From Streptomyces decoyicus (GTDB lineage Bacteria > Actinomycetota > Actinomycetes > Streptomycetales > Streptomycetaceae), in the NCBI RefSeq assembly GCF_019880305.1, contig NZ_CP082301.1:868001-932000 (forward strand): a DNA stretch of 64,000 bases, read 5' to 3'. The notes under the pieces are model-generated. The model worked only from the letters and a program-made list of their open reading frames with translations. It made no database searches and had not been told where the DNA came from. Below are positions 42,386-50,564 of the stretch, in pieces; position 1 is the first letter of the stretch; every line of letters starts with the position of its first letter. A program made the translations under genes and the position numbers.

Positions 42386-44416
42386 TCAGAGCTCGCCCGC
42401 CAGGATCCGGGCGAGGGAGGTGCCGGGGCGTTCCTCGCTGGCCCGGCGGAAGAGGTCGGCGTACGCCTCGTCGCCGATCGCCGCGCGGGCCCGCTGCTCG
42501 CACTCCTCGCGAACCGCGCGCAGTTCCGGGGTGCCGCGCTGCGGATGGCCGACGGTGCGCCAGATGGCCTGGCCGCTTCCGTAGAGACGGGCGGCCGCCG
42601 CGCCGTCGCCCTGGGCCGCCACCGCGGCCGCGAACAGGTCCAGGCCGAGGGCGATCCCGAACTTGTCGCCGATGCCCTCTTTGGCCGCGAGCATCGCCCG
42701 TGCGTGGTCCGCGGACTCCTCCGGCCGGCCCTGGAACAGCGAGATCAGGGAGAGCTGGTAGTCGATATAGGAGCGGCTCCAGTATTCGCCGCGCTGCACA
42801 CAGCCGCGGCGCAGCGCGGTCGCCTCGGCGCGGGCCTCGGTGAGCCTGCCCAGGCCGGTGAGCGCGAAGAGCCGTACGAGATGGCAGCGCAGCCGTCCGG
42901 GAGAGTCGAAGGGGGTGCGGGGCGCCGGGCCGAGGACCTGGTCCGCGACGGTGTGCGCGGACATCGGGCGGCCGGCCATCAGGTGGGTGAGGCCGATGAG
43001 GTAGCCGGCCTGGAGCACCGCCTCCGCGTCGTCGGACGCCCGCGCCGCCCGGGAGCACTCCAGCCCCAGGGCGTCGGCCAGCGGCAGATCGCCCTGGAGG
43101 AGTACGGCGACACCGAGCGCCCACAGCGCCCGGGTGCGTGCCGGGCCGGGGCCCTGGTGGGCGGCGAGGGCGCGGGCGACGTAGTCACGGGCCTCGTGCA
43201 GATGACCGCAACAGCTCCAGAAGAAGCCGATGGAGCCGCTGAGTTCCTGGGCGCGCTCCGGGTCGGTGACCAGGAGGTGGTCCAGTGCGGTGCACAGGTC
43301 GACGTGGGCCTCGGCGACCCTGCCGTACCAGCCGACCTGTTCGGGGCCCAGCCAGCCCAGTTCGGCGCGGCGGCCGAAGGCGGCGAAGTGCGCGGCGTGC
43401 CGGTCGGCGAGCTCCGTCGTCTCGTCCAGCTCGGTCAGCCACATCCGGCCGTACTCGCGCAGCGTGTCGAGCATCCGGAAGCGCGTGCCCTCGCGGGTGA
43501 GCACCGACTTGGCGGCCAGTGCGGCCAGCGTGCTGCGGACCCCCTGTTCGGTGAGCGGTCCCCCGGCGCACACGGCGCTCGCGGACTCCTCGTCGAAGGT
43601 GCCGCGGAAGACGGACAGCCGGGCCCACAACAGCCGTTCCAGCGGTGCGCACAGCTCATGGCTCCAGCCGATGGCGCAGCGCAGCGTCCGGTGCCGCGGC
43701 AGCCGCACCGGCCGGTCGCCGTCGAGGGTGTCGAAACGGGAGGTGAGCCGCTCGGCGATCTGCTCGACGGAGCTGTTCGCGAGCTGGGCCCCGGCGAGTT
43801 CCAGGGCCAGCGGGATGCCTTCGAGGCGTCGGCAGATGACGGCGGCGGCCTCCGCATGCGGAGGGATGGCGAACTGCACGCCGGGGGCGGCGGTTCCGGC
43901 CCGTTCGGTGAACAGGGTGAGTGCGTCGTTGTCGCCGGTACAGGACAGCGGGCCGATCTCGGTGGTCCACTCGCCGACGATGTCCAGCGGCTGTCTGCTG
44001 GTGACCAGTACGGTCACGGCGGGGGCGGCGGTCAGCAGATCCCCGAGGAGGTCGCGGCAGGCGTCGACGAGATGCTCGCACGAGTCCAGCACCAGCAGCA
44101 GCTGTTTGTCGGCGAGCCATTCGCACAGCACCGCCACCGGCGTCCGCGCCGTGTGGTCGGCCAGCCCGACGGCGTCGCAGACGCTGGCCACCAGCCGCCC
44201 CGTGCCCTGGAGGGGCCACAGGTCGGTCCAGCAGACCCCGTCGGGAAACCGCGCCGCCGCCGCGCGCGCGGCCCGCATCGCGATCCGGGTCTTGCCCACC
44301 CCACCGGGGCCGGTCAGGGTGATCAGCCGGTGCTCGGTCAACTCCTCGTCGATCCGGCGCAGTTCGGCTCGTCGGCCCACGAAACTGGTCGACTCCTCGG
44401 GAATGTTGCTCGCCAC
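42386..44416 (-). CDS. NB-ARC/STAND ATPase regulator with TPR-like C-terminus
   Basis: A 676-residue protein. It opens with ESTSFVGRRAELRRID, P-loop LTGPGGVGKTRIA, kinase-2 LLLVLDSCEHLVDACRDLL, TSRQPL and GIPLALELAGAQLA, then a winged-helix-like region and helical repeats to the end. It is AfsR/SARP-like in its NB-ARC part but has no N-terminal SARP DNA-binding domain and no C-terminal LuxR HTH. It therefore probably regulates through protein partners. The GTG start has a weak ribosome site. Convergent with the coupled operon, 18 nt apart. Confidence 0.88.
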   Translation of the reverse strand: MASNIPEESTSFVGRRAELRRIDEELTEHRLITLTGPGGVGKTRIAMRAARAAAARFPDGVCWTDLWPLQGTGRLVASVCDAVGLADHTARTPVAVLCEWLADKQLLLVLDSCEHLVDACRDLLGDLLTAAPAVTVLVTSRQPLDIVGEWTTEIGPLSCTGDNDALTLFTERAGTAAPGVQFAIPPHAEAAAVICRRLEGIPLALELAGAQLANSSVEQIAERLTSRFDTLDGDRPVRLPRHRTLRCAIGWSHELCAPLERLLWARLSVFRGTFDEESASAVCAGGPLTEQGVRSTLAALAAKSVLTREGTRFRMLDTLREYGRMWLTELDETTELADRHAAHFAAFGRRAELGWLGPEQVGWYGRVAEAHVDLCTALDHLLVTDPERAQELSGSIGFFWSCCGHLHEARDYVARALAAHQGPGPARTRALWALGVAVLLQGDLPLADALGLECSRAARASDDAEAVLQAGYLIGLTHLMAGRPMSAHTVADQVLGPAPRTPFDSPGRLRCHLVRLFALTGLGRLTEARAEATALRRGCVQRGEYWSRSYIDYQLSLISLFQGRPEESADHARAMLAAKEGIGDKFGIALGLDLFAAAVAAQGDGAAAARLYGSGQAIWRTVGHPQRGTPELRAVREECEQRARAAIGDEAYADLFRRASEERPGTSLARILAGEL

Positions 44417-44511
44417 CGGCCCAGTTTGCCCCAGCCGTGGCGTCAGCAGGAGTCCGGCCAAGCGGGCCGGGGCACGAGGTTGACGTCCGCGGGCCGGGCG
44501 GGCGGTGTCCG

Positions 44512-46338
44512 TCAGGGCGTGACGACGGGGAAGGTGGGGTTCGGCGTCCGGACGAGGCCGAGGAGCTGGTTCAGCGCACCGGTCTCGCCGTGCTGTGCGG
44601 CGTCGCCCGGCACGCGGCCGGCCAGCAGATCGAGCAACTGGGGCTTGGTGAGGGTGAGAGTGAGGTCGGGGACGTGTTCGCCGGACGGGGTGGGAGCGCC
44701 GGGTGAGCTGAGATGGGTGAGAGCTCCGTGGGAGAGCGTCAGATGCCAGGTCCGGTCCTCGTCCGGAAGGTAGAGGTCGAGGGTGAGCGCGGTGGGCCAG
44801 GCGCGCGGGCCGTCGATGCGGATGGCGAGCGAGTCGATGAGCTGGTCGACGGTGAGGGCGCCGGCGATTTCGGGGTCGGCGGTGGCCGCCCATGCCTCGG
44901 CGAGGGTGCCGCGCAGTTCCATGGCGCCGGTGAGGTAGAAGTTGCGCCAGGTGCCGTTCTCGCTGCCGTGGCCCAACCGTTCGTAGACCAGGGCCAGTTC
45001 ACGCCGGGCGCGGAGGTTCTTCGGCTCGGCGAAGACGGCGTGGTTGAGCAGGGTGGCGGCGAACCGCAGATCGCCGTCGGCGGCGTACCGTTTGCCCGCG
45101 TCCACCGTGGCCTCGACGCCGCCGATGGTCTCCACATAGCGTCTGGCCTGCTCGGCCGGCGGGTGCTCCCACAGATGGGCGGGGTTGCCGTCGAACCAGC
45201 CCATGTAGCGCTGGTAGATCGCCTTGACGTTGTGGCTGAGCGAGCCGTAGTAGCCGTGGAGGGAGGTGTCCTGCTCCAGGTCCGGCGGCAGCCGCAGCTC
45301 CTCGGCGATCTCGGTGCCGGTGAGCCCCTCGTTGAGCAGCCGCAGGGTCTGGTCGTGCAGGTAGGCGTAGAGGTCGCGCTGGTGGGCCAGCAGGGTCTTG
45401 ATGCGGTCCTTGCCCCAGGTCGGCCAGTGGTGGGAGGCGAAGGCGACCTCCGCCTCGTCGCCGAAGAGGGCGAGCGCCTCGCCCAGGTAGTGGGACCAGG
45501 TCCGGGCGTCGCGGACGTCGCCGCCGTGCAGCGGCAGGACGGTGTGCAGGGTGTGGGTGGCGTTCTCGGCCAGGCAGAGGGCCTCGTGCGCCGGGAAGCA
45601 GAAGTTCATCTCGGCGGGTGCCTCGGTGCCCGGAGTGAGCTGGAAGACGATGCGTACGCCGTCGACGATCTCCTCCTGGCCGGTGCGGGTGATGTCCACG
45701 GTCGGCGGGATGAGGGTCATGGTGCCGGTGGAGCGGGTGGTGCCCAGGCCGCAGCCGATCTGGCCCTCCGGTCCCTTGGGGAGCTGGGTTCCGTACATGT
45801 AGACGGAGCGCCGGGTCATGGCGGGGCCGGCGTAGACGTTCTCCCGGACGGCGTGCCGGAGGAAGCCGGCCGGCGCCAGCACCGGAACGGGGTGGTGGTC
45901 GTGCGGCAGCACGCCCCGTCCGCCGCCGAAGTGCGCTCCGTGCGAATGGGTATAGACCAGACCGGTGACCGGCCGGTCGCCGCGGTACTTGCGGTAGAGC
46001 TCCAGGGCCGCGGCGGCGGTCTCCGTGCAGACGAGCGGGTCGATGACGATGACGCCGTGGTCGCCTTCGACCAGCGTCATGTTGGACAGGTCCAGGCCGC
46101 GGGCCTGGTAGATACCGTCGGTGACCTCGTACAGGCCCTGCCGGCTCACCAGCCTGCCCTGCCGCCACAGGCTCTCGTTCGCGGTGTCGGGGCAGTTTCC
46201 GGCCAGGAATCCGTAGGCCTCGGCGTCCCAGATCACCCGGCCGTCGTCCCCGGTGACCTGCGGCGGGTCGAGCGCGGCGATGAAACCACGGTCGGCGTCG
46301 GCGAAGTCCTGGTGATCATCCACGGGTGCAGCGGTCAC
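44512..46338 (-). CDS. Alkylsulfatase-like metallo-beta-lactamase protein with altered zinc motif
   Basis: A 608-residue homologue of SdsA1/BDS1 type III alkylsulfatases: metallo-beta-lactamase domain (about 70-330), dimerisation domain (about 370-480) and C-terminal SCP2-like domain (about 490-605). Substrate and zinc segments GTEAPAEMNFCFP and AENATHTLH are conserved. The canonical THSHxDHFGG, however, reads THSHGAHFGG (His131, His133, Ala135, His136), so the Asp ligand of the second zinc is missing. There is no signal peptide. Activity may be lost or changed. GTG start after GAGGGAG. Confidence 0.88.
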   Translation of the reverse strand: MTAAPVDDHQDFADADRGFIAALDPPQVTGDDGRVIWDAEAYGFLAGNCPDTANESLWRQGRLVSRQGLYEVTDGIYQARGLDLSNMTLVEGDHGVIVIDPLVCTETAAAALELYRKYRGDRPVTGLVYTHSHGAHFGGGRGVLPHDHHPVPVLAPAGFLRHAVRENVYAGPAMTRRSVYMYGTQLPKGPEGQIGCGLGTTRSTGTMTLIPPTVDITRTGQEEIVDGVRIVFQLTPGTEAPAEMNFCFPAHEALCLAENATHTLHTVLPLHGGDVRDARTWSHYLGEALALFGDEAEVAFASHHWPTWGKDRIKTLLAHQRDLYAYLHDQTLRLLNEGLTGTEIAEELRLPPDLEQDTSLHGYYGSLSHNVKAIYQRYMGWFDGNPAHLWEHPPAEQARRYVETIGGVEATVDAGKRYAADGDLRFAATLLNHAVFAEPKNLRARRELALVYERLGHGSENGTWRNFYLTGAMELRGTLAEAWAATADPEIAGALTVDQLIDSLAIRIDGPRAWPTALTLDLYLPDEDRTWHLTLSHGALTHLSSPGAPTPSGEHVPDLTLTLTKPQLLDLLAGRVPGDAAQHGETGALNQLLGLVRTPNPTFPVVTP

Positions 46339-46493
46339 GGGGCGCTCCCTCTCCGGGGCGGCGGGCCACAGTCGGCGGACCCATGCAACCGATTTAACCG
46401 AATGTGCCCGGTTATCGCATGCGTGCGGGCCCCGCTCCGGGCGGGATACACAGGGCCGGCCCCGTCGGGCGCCCGCGTATCCCGCCGTCCGCC

Positions 46494-46625
46494 TCATACC
46501 GGCTCGGCCTCGATGACGCTGAAGCGGTTGCGGGCGAGCCGGACCAGCGCGCCCCGGCCCTCGTGCGAGGACTGGTCGTCACACGAGGGCCGGTCGTCGC
46601 ACGAGGGCTGGTCGTCGCGCAGCAT
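46494..46625 (-). CDS. 43-residue peptide with DDxPSC hexapeptide repeats
   Basis: MLRDDQPSCDDRPSC then DDQSSHEG, followed by a basic, more conserved-looking end ARNRFSVIEAEPV. GAGAGG 8 nt upstream of the ATG supports translation. The repeat is encoded by 18-bp near-identical units. Two Cys and six Asp in the repeats could bind metal; it may also be an unmodified regulatory peptide. It lies upstream of, and on the same strand as, the alkylsulfatase-like gene. No family recognised. Confidence 0.5.
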   Translation of the reverse strand: MLRDDQPSCDDRPSCDDQSSHEGRGALVRLARNRFSVIEAEPV

Positions 46626-46822
46626 GATGCGGCACCTCTCTCGTCAACGGCGTTACGGGCAAGGCCCGGCAGGGCACAACAATGCCGATGACGTTGCCGC
46701 CCCCGCCGCGGCTAGTCAGGTGACCTGACTACGCGCGCTCACCGGAGCAATGCCCCGCCCCCCGCCCGCCTTCCCCTTGCCGCTACGGCACGGCCGCCGC
46801 ACGACCCGGAGGAGGGACGACG

Positions 46823-47095
46823 CTGTCTCCGTACGACGACCGCCCTTTCGGCGAACTCACCGAACTGTTCCGGCACGACGCGGACCCCGGCACCCACCCC
46901 CGCACCCCGGCAGCCGGCCACCCGGTCCGGCCCCGCCCGCACCACCGCGGCTTCGCCTGGCTCGTGCCGGCCGCCGCGGCCGGCAGCCTGACCGCCGGCA
47001 TCGCGCTCTCGCACGGGCTGCTGCTCGCGAGCGGGCTGGTACTGGCGGGACTGCTGGGCCATCTGCTCGCCGGCGACCGCGACCGGCATCGCTAG
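46823..47095 (+). CDS. Small membrane protein, apparent CTG start
   Basis: A 90-residue protein: polar N-terminus (SPYDDRPFGELTELFRHDADP), then FAWLVPAAAAGSLTAGIALSHGLLLASGLVLAGLLGHLL forming one or two membrane helices. GGAGGAGGG lies 6 nt before a CTG, and no ATG, GTG or TTG occurs in frame upstream within a reasonable distance, so CTG initiation is inferred. Unknown function. Confidence 0.5.
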   Translation: MSPYDDRPFGELTELFRHDADPGTHPRTPAAGHPVRPRPHHRGFAWLVPAAAAGSLTAGIALSHGLLLASGLVLAGLLGHLLAGDRDRHR

Positions 47096-47216
47096 CAGCC
47101 GCAGGCCCGGCCCGGCAGCCTGACCACGGCCGGGCCACGCACAGCCGCCGACCGGCTCGCCTCTCACGGAAGGCAAGCGGCCGGCGGCTTCCACACGCCC
47201 TTGTGGCGAGCGCGCG

Positions 47217-47657
47217 TCAGGTGGTGCGGCGGCTCTTCGACGCCGCGGCGACACACATCGCACCCAGCAGGAACGTCAGGGCGCCGATGATGATGTTGTT
47301 CCAGATGACGCCGGCGTCCGGGCCGCTGCCGACGATCCACGGCGAGATGATCATCCATACGCCGATCGCGCACATCGCGCCGCTCAGCCCGTACATCCGG
47401 TCAGGGGTCACGGTGAACCCGACCGCCAGCAGGGCGATCGCGATACCGAGGATGAGGTTGTGCATGACGAGCGCCGGCTGTGCGGCGGCGAAGTGGAGGA
47501 CCCACGGCGACACGGCGCAGTACAGGCCGACCAGGAAAACCGGTCCGTCGACGAGTACCACGTCACGCCCGCCGAGTACCCGCTCGTACCGAGCTTGCAT
47601 CTCCGATGCATCGGGGTGACCTGCGAGATCGCCCCTGTGGTGTGAGACGTCGGCCAT
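47217..47657 (-). CDS. SPW-repeat membrane protein
   Basis: A 146-residue protein with four membrane helices in two repeats, each containing the Ser-Pro-Trp motif: YCAVSPWVLHF and WMIISPWIVGS. This is the SPW-repeat family, common in actinobacteria and of unknown function, sometimes linked to stress regulons. The ATG is 8 nt after AAGGAGG; in-frame ATGs farther upstream lack a site. Monocistronic. Confidence 0.9.
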   Translation of the reverse strand: MADVSHHRGDLAGHPDASEMQARYERVLGGRDVVLVDGPVFLVGLYCAVSPWVLHFAAAQPALVMHNLILGIAIALLAVGFTVTPDRMYGLSGAMCAIGVWMIISPWIVGSGPDAGVIWNNIIIGALTFLLGAMCVAAASKSRRTT

Positions 47658-47792
47658 GCGACTCGCCTCCTTCGTTCGCAAACTGGCCGTTCCGCGTGGC
47701 ATCGAGCCGCGCACCTTTATTCTGCGCTTATGTCGCCTTTATGGATAGATGAAGGGGCAAGGGAGTTTGGCCGCGCAGTCGCCGCACCGCCG

Positions 47793-48365
47793 TCACCTGC
47801 GGTCCGGCGCCCGCCCCAGGCCCACATTCCAGCGTCCGCCGCGGCCGCTCAGCTCGGTCACGGTCAGCGGCGGCACATCCAGCCGCCAGAACACGTCCAC
47901 GGGGACCGCGAGGGCGCACACCGCCGCCGCGCGGACGACGTCCGGCTCGACGACGGCCAGCACCCGGCCCGCGTCCAGGGCCATCCGCGTCAGCCAGCCC
48001 GCGACCCGGTCGCAGAGCTGCCGCAGCGACTCCCCGCCGTGTCCCACGAAATCCGGGTCCGAGAGCCACGTGGACACCGCGACCGGCTCGGCATCGGCGA
48101 CCTCGGCCAGGGTCCGGCCGCGCCAGCCGCCCATGGCGCAGCCCGCCAGCTCCTGCGTCGAGCGGGCTGTGAGCCCGAGCTCCTCGGCGGTCCGCCGGCA
48201 CCGGGCGGAGGGCGAGACGAAGATCCGGTCGGCGGCCGGCAGTGCTCCGGCGGCGGCCCGGACGCGGCGCAGTCCGGCCTCGCTCAGCGCGCCGTCGTCG
48301 TCGAAGCGCACCTCGCGCTGGGCGTCGCCCGCGGCCGGTGAGACCAACATCACCCGAGTTGTCAT
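47793..48365 (-). CDS. Degenerate histidine-phosphatase-superfamily protein
   Basis: A 190-residue protein with the histidine-phosphatase fold (LSEAGLRRVRAAAGALPAADRIFVSPSARCRRTAEELGL, GGESLRQLCDRVAGWL, VLAVVEPDVVRAAAVCAL). The N-terminal catalytic RHG is replaced by SPAAG and the later catalytic His region reads VEPDVV, so phosphatase activity by the usual mechanism is unlikely. It is divergent from the cobalt transporter genes, an association I recall from other Streptomyces, which suggests a cobalamin- or cobalt-linked role. Confidence 0.82.
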   Translation of the reverse strand: MTTRVMLVSPAAGDAQREVRFDDDGALSEAGLRRVRAAAGALPAADRIFVSPSARCRRTAEELGLTARSTQELAGCAMGGWRGRTLAEVADAEPVAVSTWLSDPDFVGHGGESLRQLCDRVAGWLTRMALDAGRVLAVVEPDVVRAAAVCALAVPVDVFWRLDVPPLTVTELSGRGGRWNVGLGRAPDRR

Positions 48366-48489
48366 GCCCTCTTCTCTCGCTCTTCACCGACCCCCGTAAC
48401 ACCTGTCCGGCGCACGGGAGTTGTCCGGCCGGCGCGCCCTGTACTGCGCCTCTCCGCCCCCCGCGCAGCCTTGGCCTGATGGCCGGATC

Positions 48490-48625
48490 GCGGTACCTTC
48501 CCGATGATATTGACGACGACATGACGGAAGCCGGTGGGATACCGGCGCGGTCGCGCCACTGTATGTCCGGATTTTTACCAGCCCAGCAGGGCCGGAACCG
48601 GGCGAGCCAGACCCGGCATGTCGTT
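48490..48625 (+). ncRNA. Cobalamin riboswitch
   Basis: The core GGAAGCCGGTGGGATACCGG, followed by GCGGTCGCGCCACTGTA, matches the cobalamin aptamer including the GCCACTG element. AGCCAGACCCGGCATG corresponds to the B12 box. It lies about 50-185 nt before cbtB, whose ribosome site AGGAGG (48662-48667) can be sequestered. Boundaries are approximate. It should switch the transporter off when cobalamin is plentiful. Confidence 0.88.
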
Positions 48626-48675
48626 ACGCACTCCACCGATCAGGGACGCGAGTTCCCCGCACAGGAGGTTCCGCC

Positions 48676-48894
48676 ATGGCTCAGACCATCGCACCCCCCG
48701 CCACCGGCGCCGTCACCCCGGCCCCGCTCCCCCTCAAGGCCATCGCCCCGTGGGCGCTGTTCGTCGGCGTCCTGATGCTCGTCCTGCTGTACTTCATCGG
48801 CGCGGAGCAGGGCGCCACCTCGCTGCTCTCCGGCACGGAGGTCCACGAGTGGGTCCACGACGGGCGCCACCTCCTCGGCTTCCCCTGCCACTGA
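48676..48894 (+). CDS. cbtB: CbtB small cobalt-transporter subunit
   Basis: A 72-residue protein with one membrane helix (APWALFVGVLMLVLLYFIGAEQG) and a His-rich exterior tail ending VHEWVHDGRHLLGFPCH, the hallmark of CbtB. It works with CbtA in B12-regulated cobalt uptake; the tail probably captures Co2+. It is directly under the cobalamin riboswitch and 15 nt upstream of cbtA. Confidence 0.93.
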   Translation: MAQTIAPPATGAVTPAPLPLKAIAPWALFVGVLMLVLLYFIGAEQGATSLLSGTEVHEWVHDGRHLLGFPCH

Positions 48895-48909
48895 TCGGAT
48901 TTCGCACCC

Positions 48910-49662
48910 ATGAACTCCGTCACCATCAGAACCCTTCTGGTGCGCGGGATGCTCGCCGGTCTGGCCGCAGGTGTCGTGGCCCTCGTCGTCGCCTTTCTGC
49001 TGGGCGAACCGCGGGTGGACGCCGCCATCGCGTTCGAGGAAGCACACAGCCACGGCCACGAGCACGAAGTGGAGGTCGTCAGCCGCGGTATGCAGTCCAC
49101 CGCGGGGCTGGCGACCGGCGTACTGGTCTACGGCGTGGCACTGGGCGGGATCGCCGCCCTGGTCTTCTGCTTCATGCTGGGCCGGATCGGGCGCTTCGGC
49201 GCCCGGACCACCGCCGCCCTGCTGGCCGGCGCCGCGCTGCTGGTCTACCTCGTACCGTTCCTGAAGTACCCGGCGAACCCGCCGGCCGTCGGTGATCCCG
49301 ACACCATCGGCCAACGCACCGCCCTGTACTTCCTGATGATGCTGCTCGGCATCCTGCTGGCCGTCGGGGCGACGATCCTCGGCCGGCGCCTGGCACCGAA
49401 GCTGGGCAATTGGTACGCCACGGTCGCGGGCGGCGCCGCGTTCGTGGTCGCCGTCGGGATCGCGTACGCCTTCCTGCCGTCCTACGACAATGTGCCGCAC
49501 GGGTTCCCCGGCACGCTGCTCTGGCAGTTCCGGGTGACGACGATCGCCATCCAACTGGTGCTGTGGACCGCCTTCGGGCTGGTCTTCGGTCACCTCGCGG
49601 AGCGCGTCATCACGACGCGGTCCGAGGCCACCACCGCCGAGGCGGCACCCGCCACCTCCTGA
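48910..49662 (+). CDS. cbtA: CbtA cobalt transporter membrane subunit
   Basis: A 250-residue integral membrane protein with about six helices. After the first helix comes a His-rich loop (EEAHSHGHEHEVEV) that probably binds cobalt. Further segments LVPFLKYPANPPAVGDPDTIGQRT and YDNVPHGFPGTLLWQFR are CbtA signatures. Together with CbtB it imports cobalt for cobalamin synthesis, controlled by the upstream riboswitch. Confidence 0.93.
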   Translation: MNSVTIRTLLVRGMLAGLAAGVVALVVAFLLGEPRVDAAIAFEEAHSHGHEHEVEVVSRGMQSTAGLATGVLVYGVALGGIAALVFCFMLGRIGRFGARTTAALLAGAALLVYLVPFLKYPANPPAVGDPDTIGQRTALYFLMMLLGILLAVGATILGRRLAPKLGNWYATVAGGAAFVVAVGIAYAFLPSYDNVPHGFPGTLLWQFRVTTIAIQLVLWTAFGLVFGHLAERVITTRSEATTAEAAPATS

Positions 49663-49689
49663 TCCGGCCTGCATCGGCCGCCACCCCAC

Positions 49690-49733
49690 CGAGGGAGGGC
49701 TCCCGCGACCTCTGCGTCGCGGGCCCTCCCTCG
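49690..49733 (+). terminator. Terminator after cbtA
   Basis: CGAGGGAGGGC pairs with GCCCTCCCTCG and CGCGAC with GTCGCG around TCTGC, 27 nt after the stop; it can also stop the convergent GTP cyclohydrolase transcript. Confidence 0.85.
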
Positions 49734-49768
49734 CGGCATGGGTAGCCGCCCTCTTCGTCCCCGCCGCG

Positions 49769-50452
49769 TCAGGACAGTCCGGGTATGCCGTCCAGATGCG
49801 GCAGATCGTGGTCGAGGCGCTCCCGTTTGGCGCGGAGATAGCGAATGTTCTCCGCACGGGGCGTCATCAGCAGCGGGACCTGTTCGGTGACGGCGATGCC
49901 GTACCGCAGCAGCGCCTCGCGTTTCCGCGGATTGTTCGACAGCAGCCGCACGGACCGGACGCCGAGGTCCTGCAGCATCTCCGCCGCGACGCCGTAGTCG
50001 CGGGCGTCGACGGGCAGTCCGAGCGCGATGTTCGCCTCTACCGTGTCCAGTCCGCCCTCCTGTAGCTTCATCGCCCGGAGCTTGGCCAACAGCCCGATCC
50101 CCCGGCCCTCGTGGCCCTGGAGATAGACGAGAATGCCGCGGCCTTCCGCCACGATGGCGCGCAGCGCGGCGGACAATTGATCGCCGCATTCGCAGTGGGT
50201 GGATGCGAAGACATCACCCGTGAGGCATTCCGAATGCACGCGGGTCAGCACCGGCTCTCCCACGACATCGCCGTGGACCAGCGCCACTTGCTCGATCCCG
50301 CTGCGGCGGTCCAGATAGCCGACGGCGAGAAATTCACCGTATGTCGTGGGGAGCCTGACCGTCACCACCTGTTCCACGCCCGGTTTCTGGCCGAGGGCAT
50401 CATCGATTGCGACACGGAGGTCGGTGTGTGCATCGTCGTCGGGGTCCATCAT
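49769..50452 (-). CDS. GTP cyclohydrolase II, FAPy-forming type
   Basis: A 227-residue stand-alone RibA-fold enzyme without a DHBP-synthase domain. The zinc site CLTGDVFASTHCECGDQL and the GTP-binding HEGRGIGLLAKLRA are intact. In the RAYKLQ motif the Tyr of standard enzymes is Met (RAMKLQ, Met128). From memory, that substitution characterises Streptomyces coelicolor SCO6655, reported to stop at the formylated intermediate FAPy. It is divergent from a creatininase-family gene and a RibD-type reductase gene, a context that supports a dedicated pathway outside primary riboflavin synthesis. The first of two Met is used as start. Confidence 0.9.
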   Translation of the reverse strand: MMDPDDDAHTDLRVAIDDALGQKPGVEQVVTVRLPTTYGEFLAVGYLDRRSGIEQVALVHGDVVGEPVLTRVHSECLTGDVFASTHCECGDQLSAALRAIVAEGRGILVYLQGHEGRGIGLLAKLRAMKLQEGGLDTVEANIALGLPVDARDYGVAAEMLQDLGVRSVRLLSNNPRKREALLRYGIAVTEQVPLLMTPRAENIRYLRAKRERLDHDLPHLDGIPGLS

Positions 50453-50564
50453 GGCGCGATCGTACCCGCGTGGTGAATGGATCGTCGGTAGTCACTCAGA
50501 ACACAACAAGTATGCTGCGACAACCATGACTCGGTGAGTCAGCGACGAAAGGCCGCAGCACACG

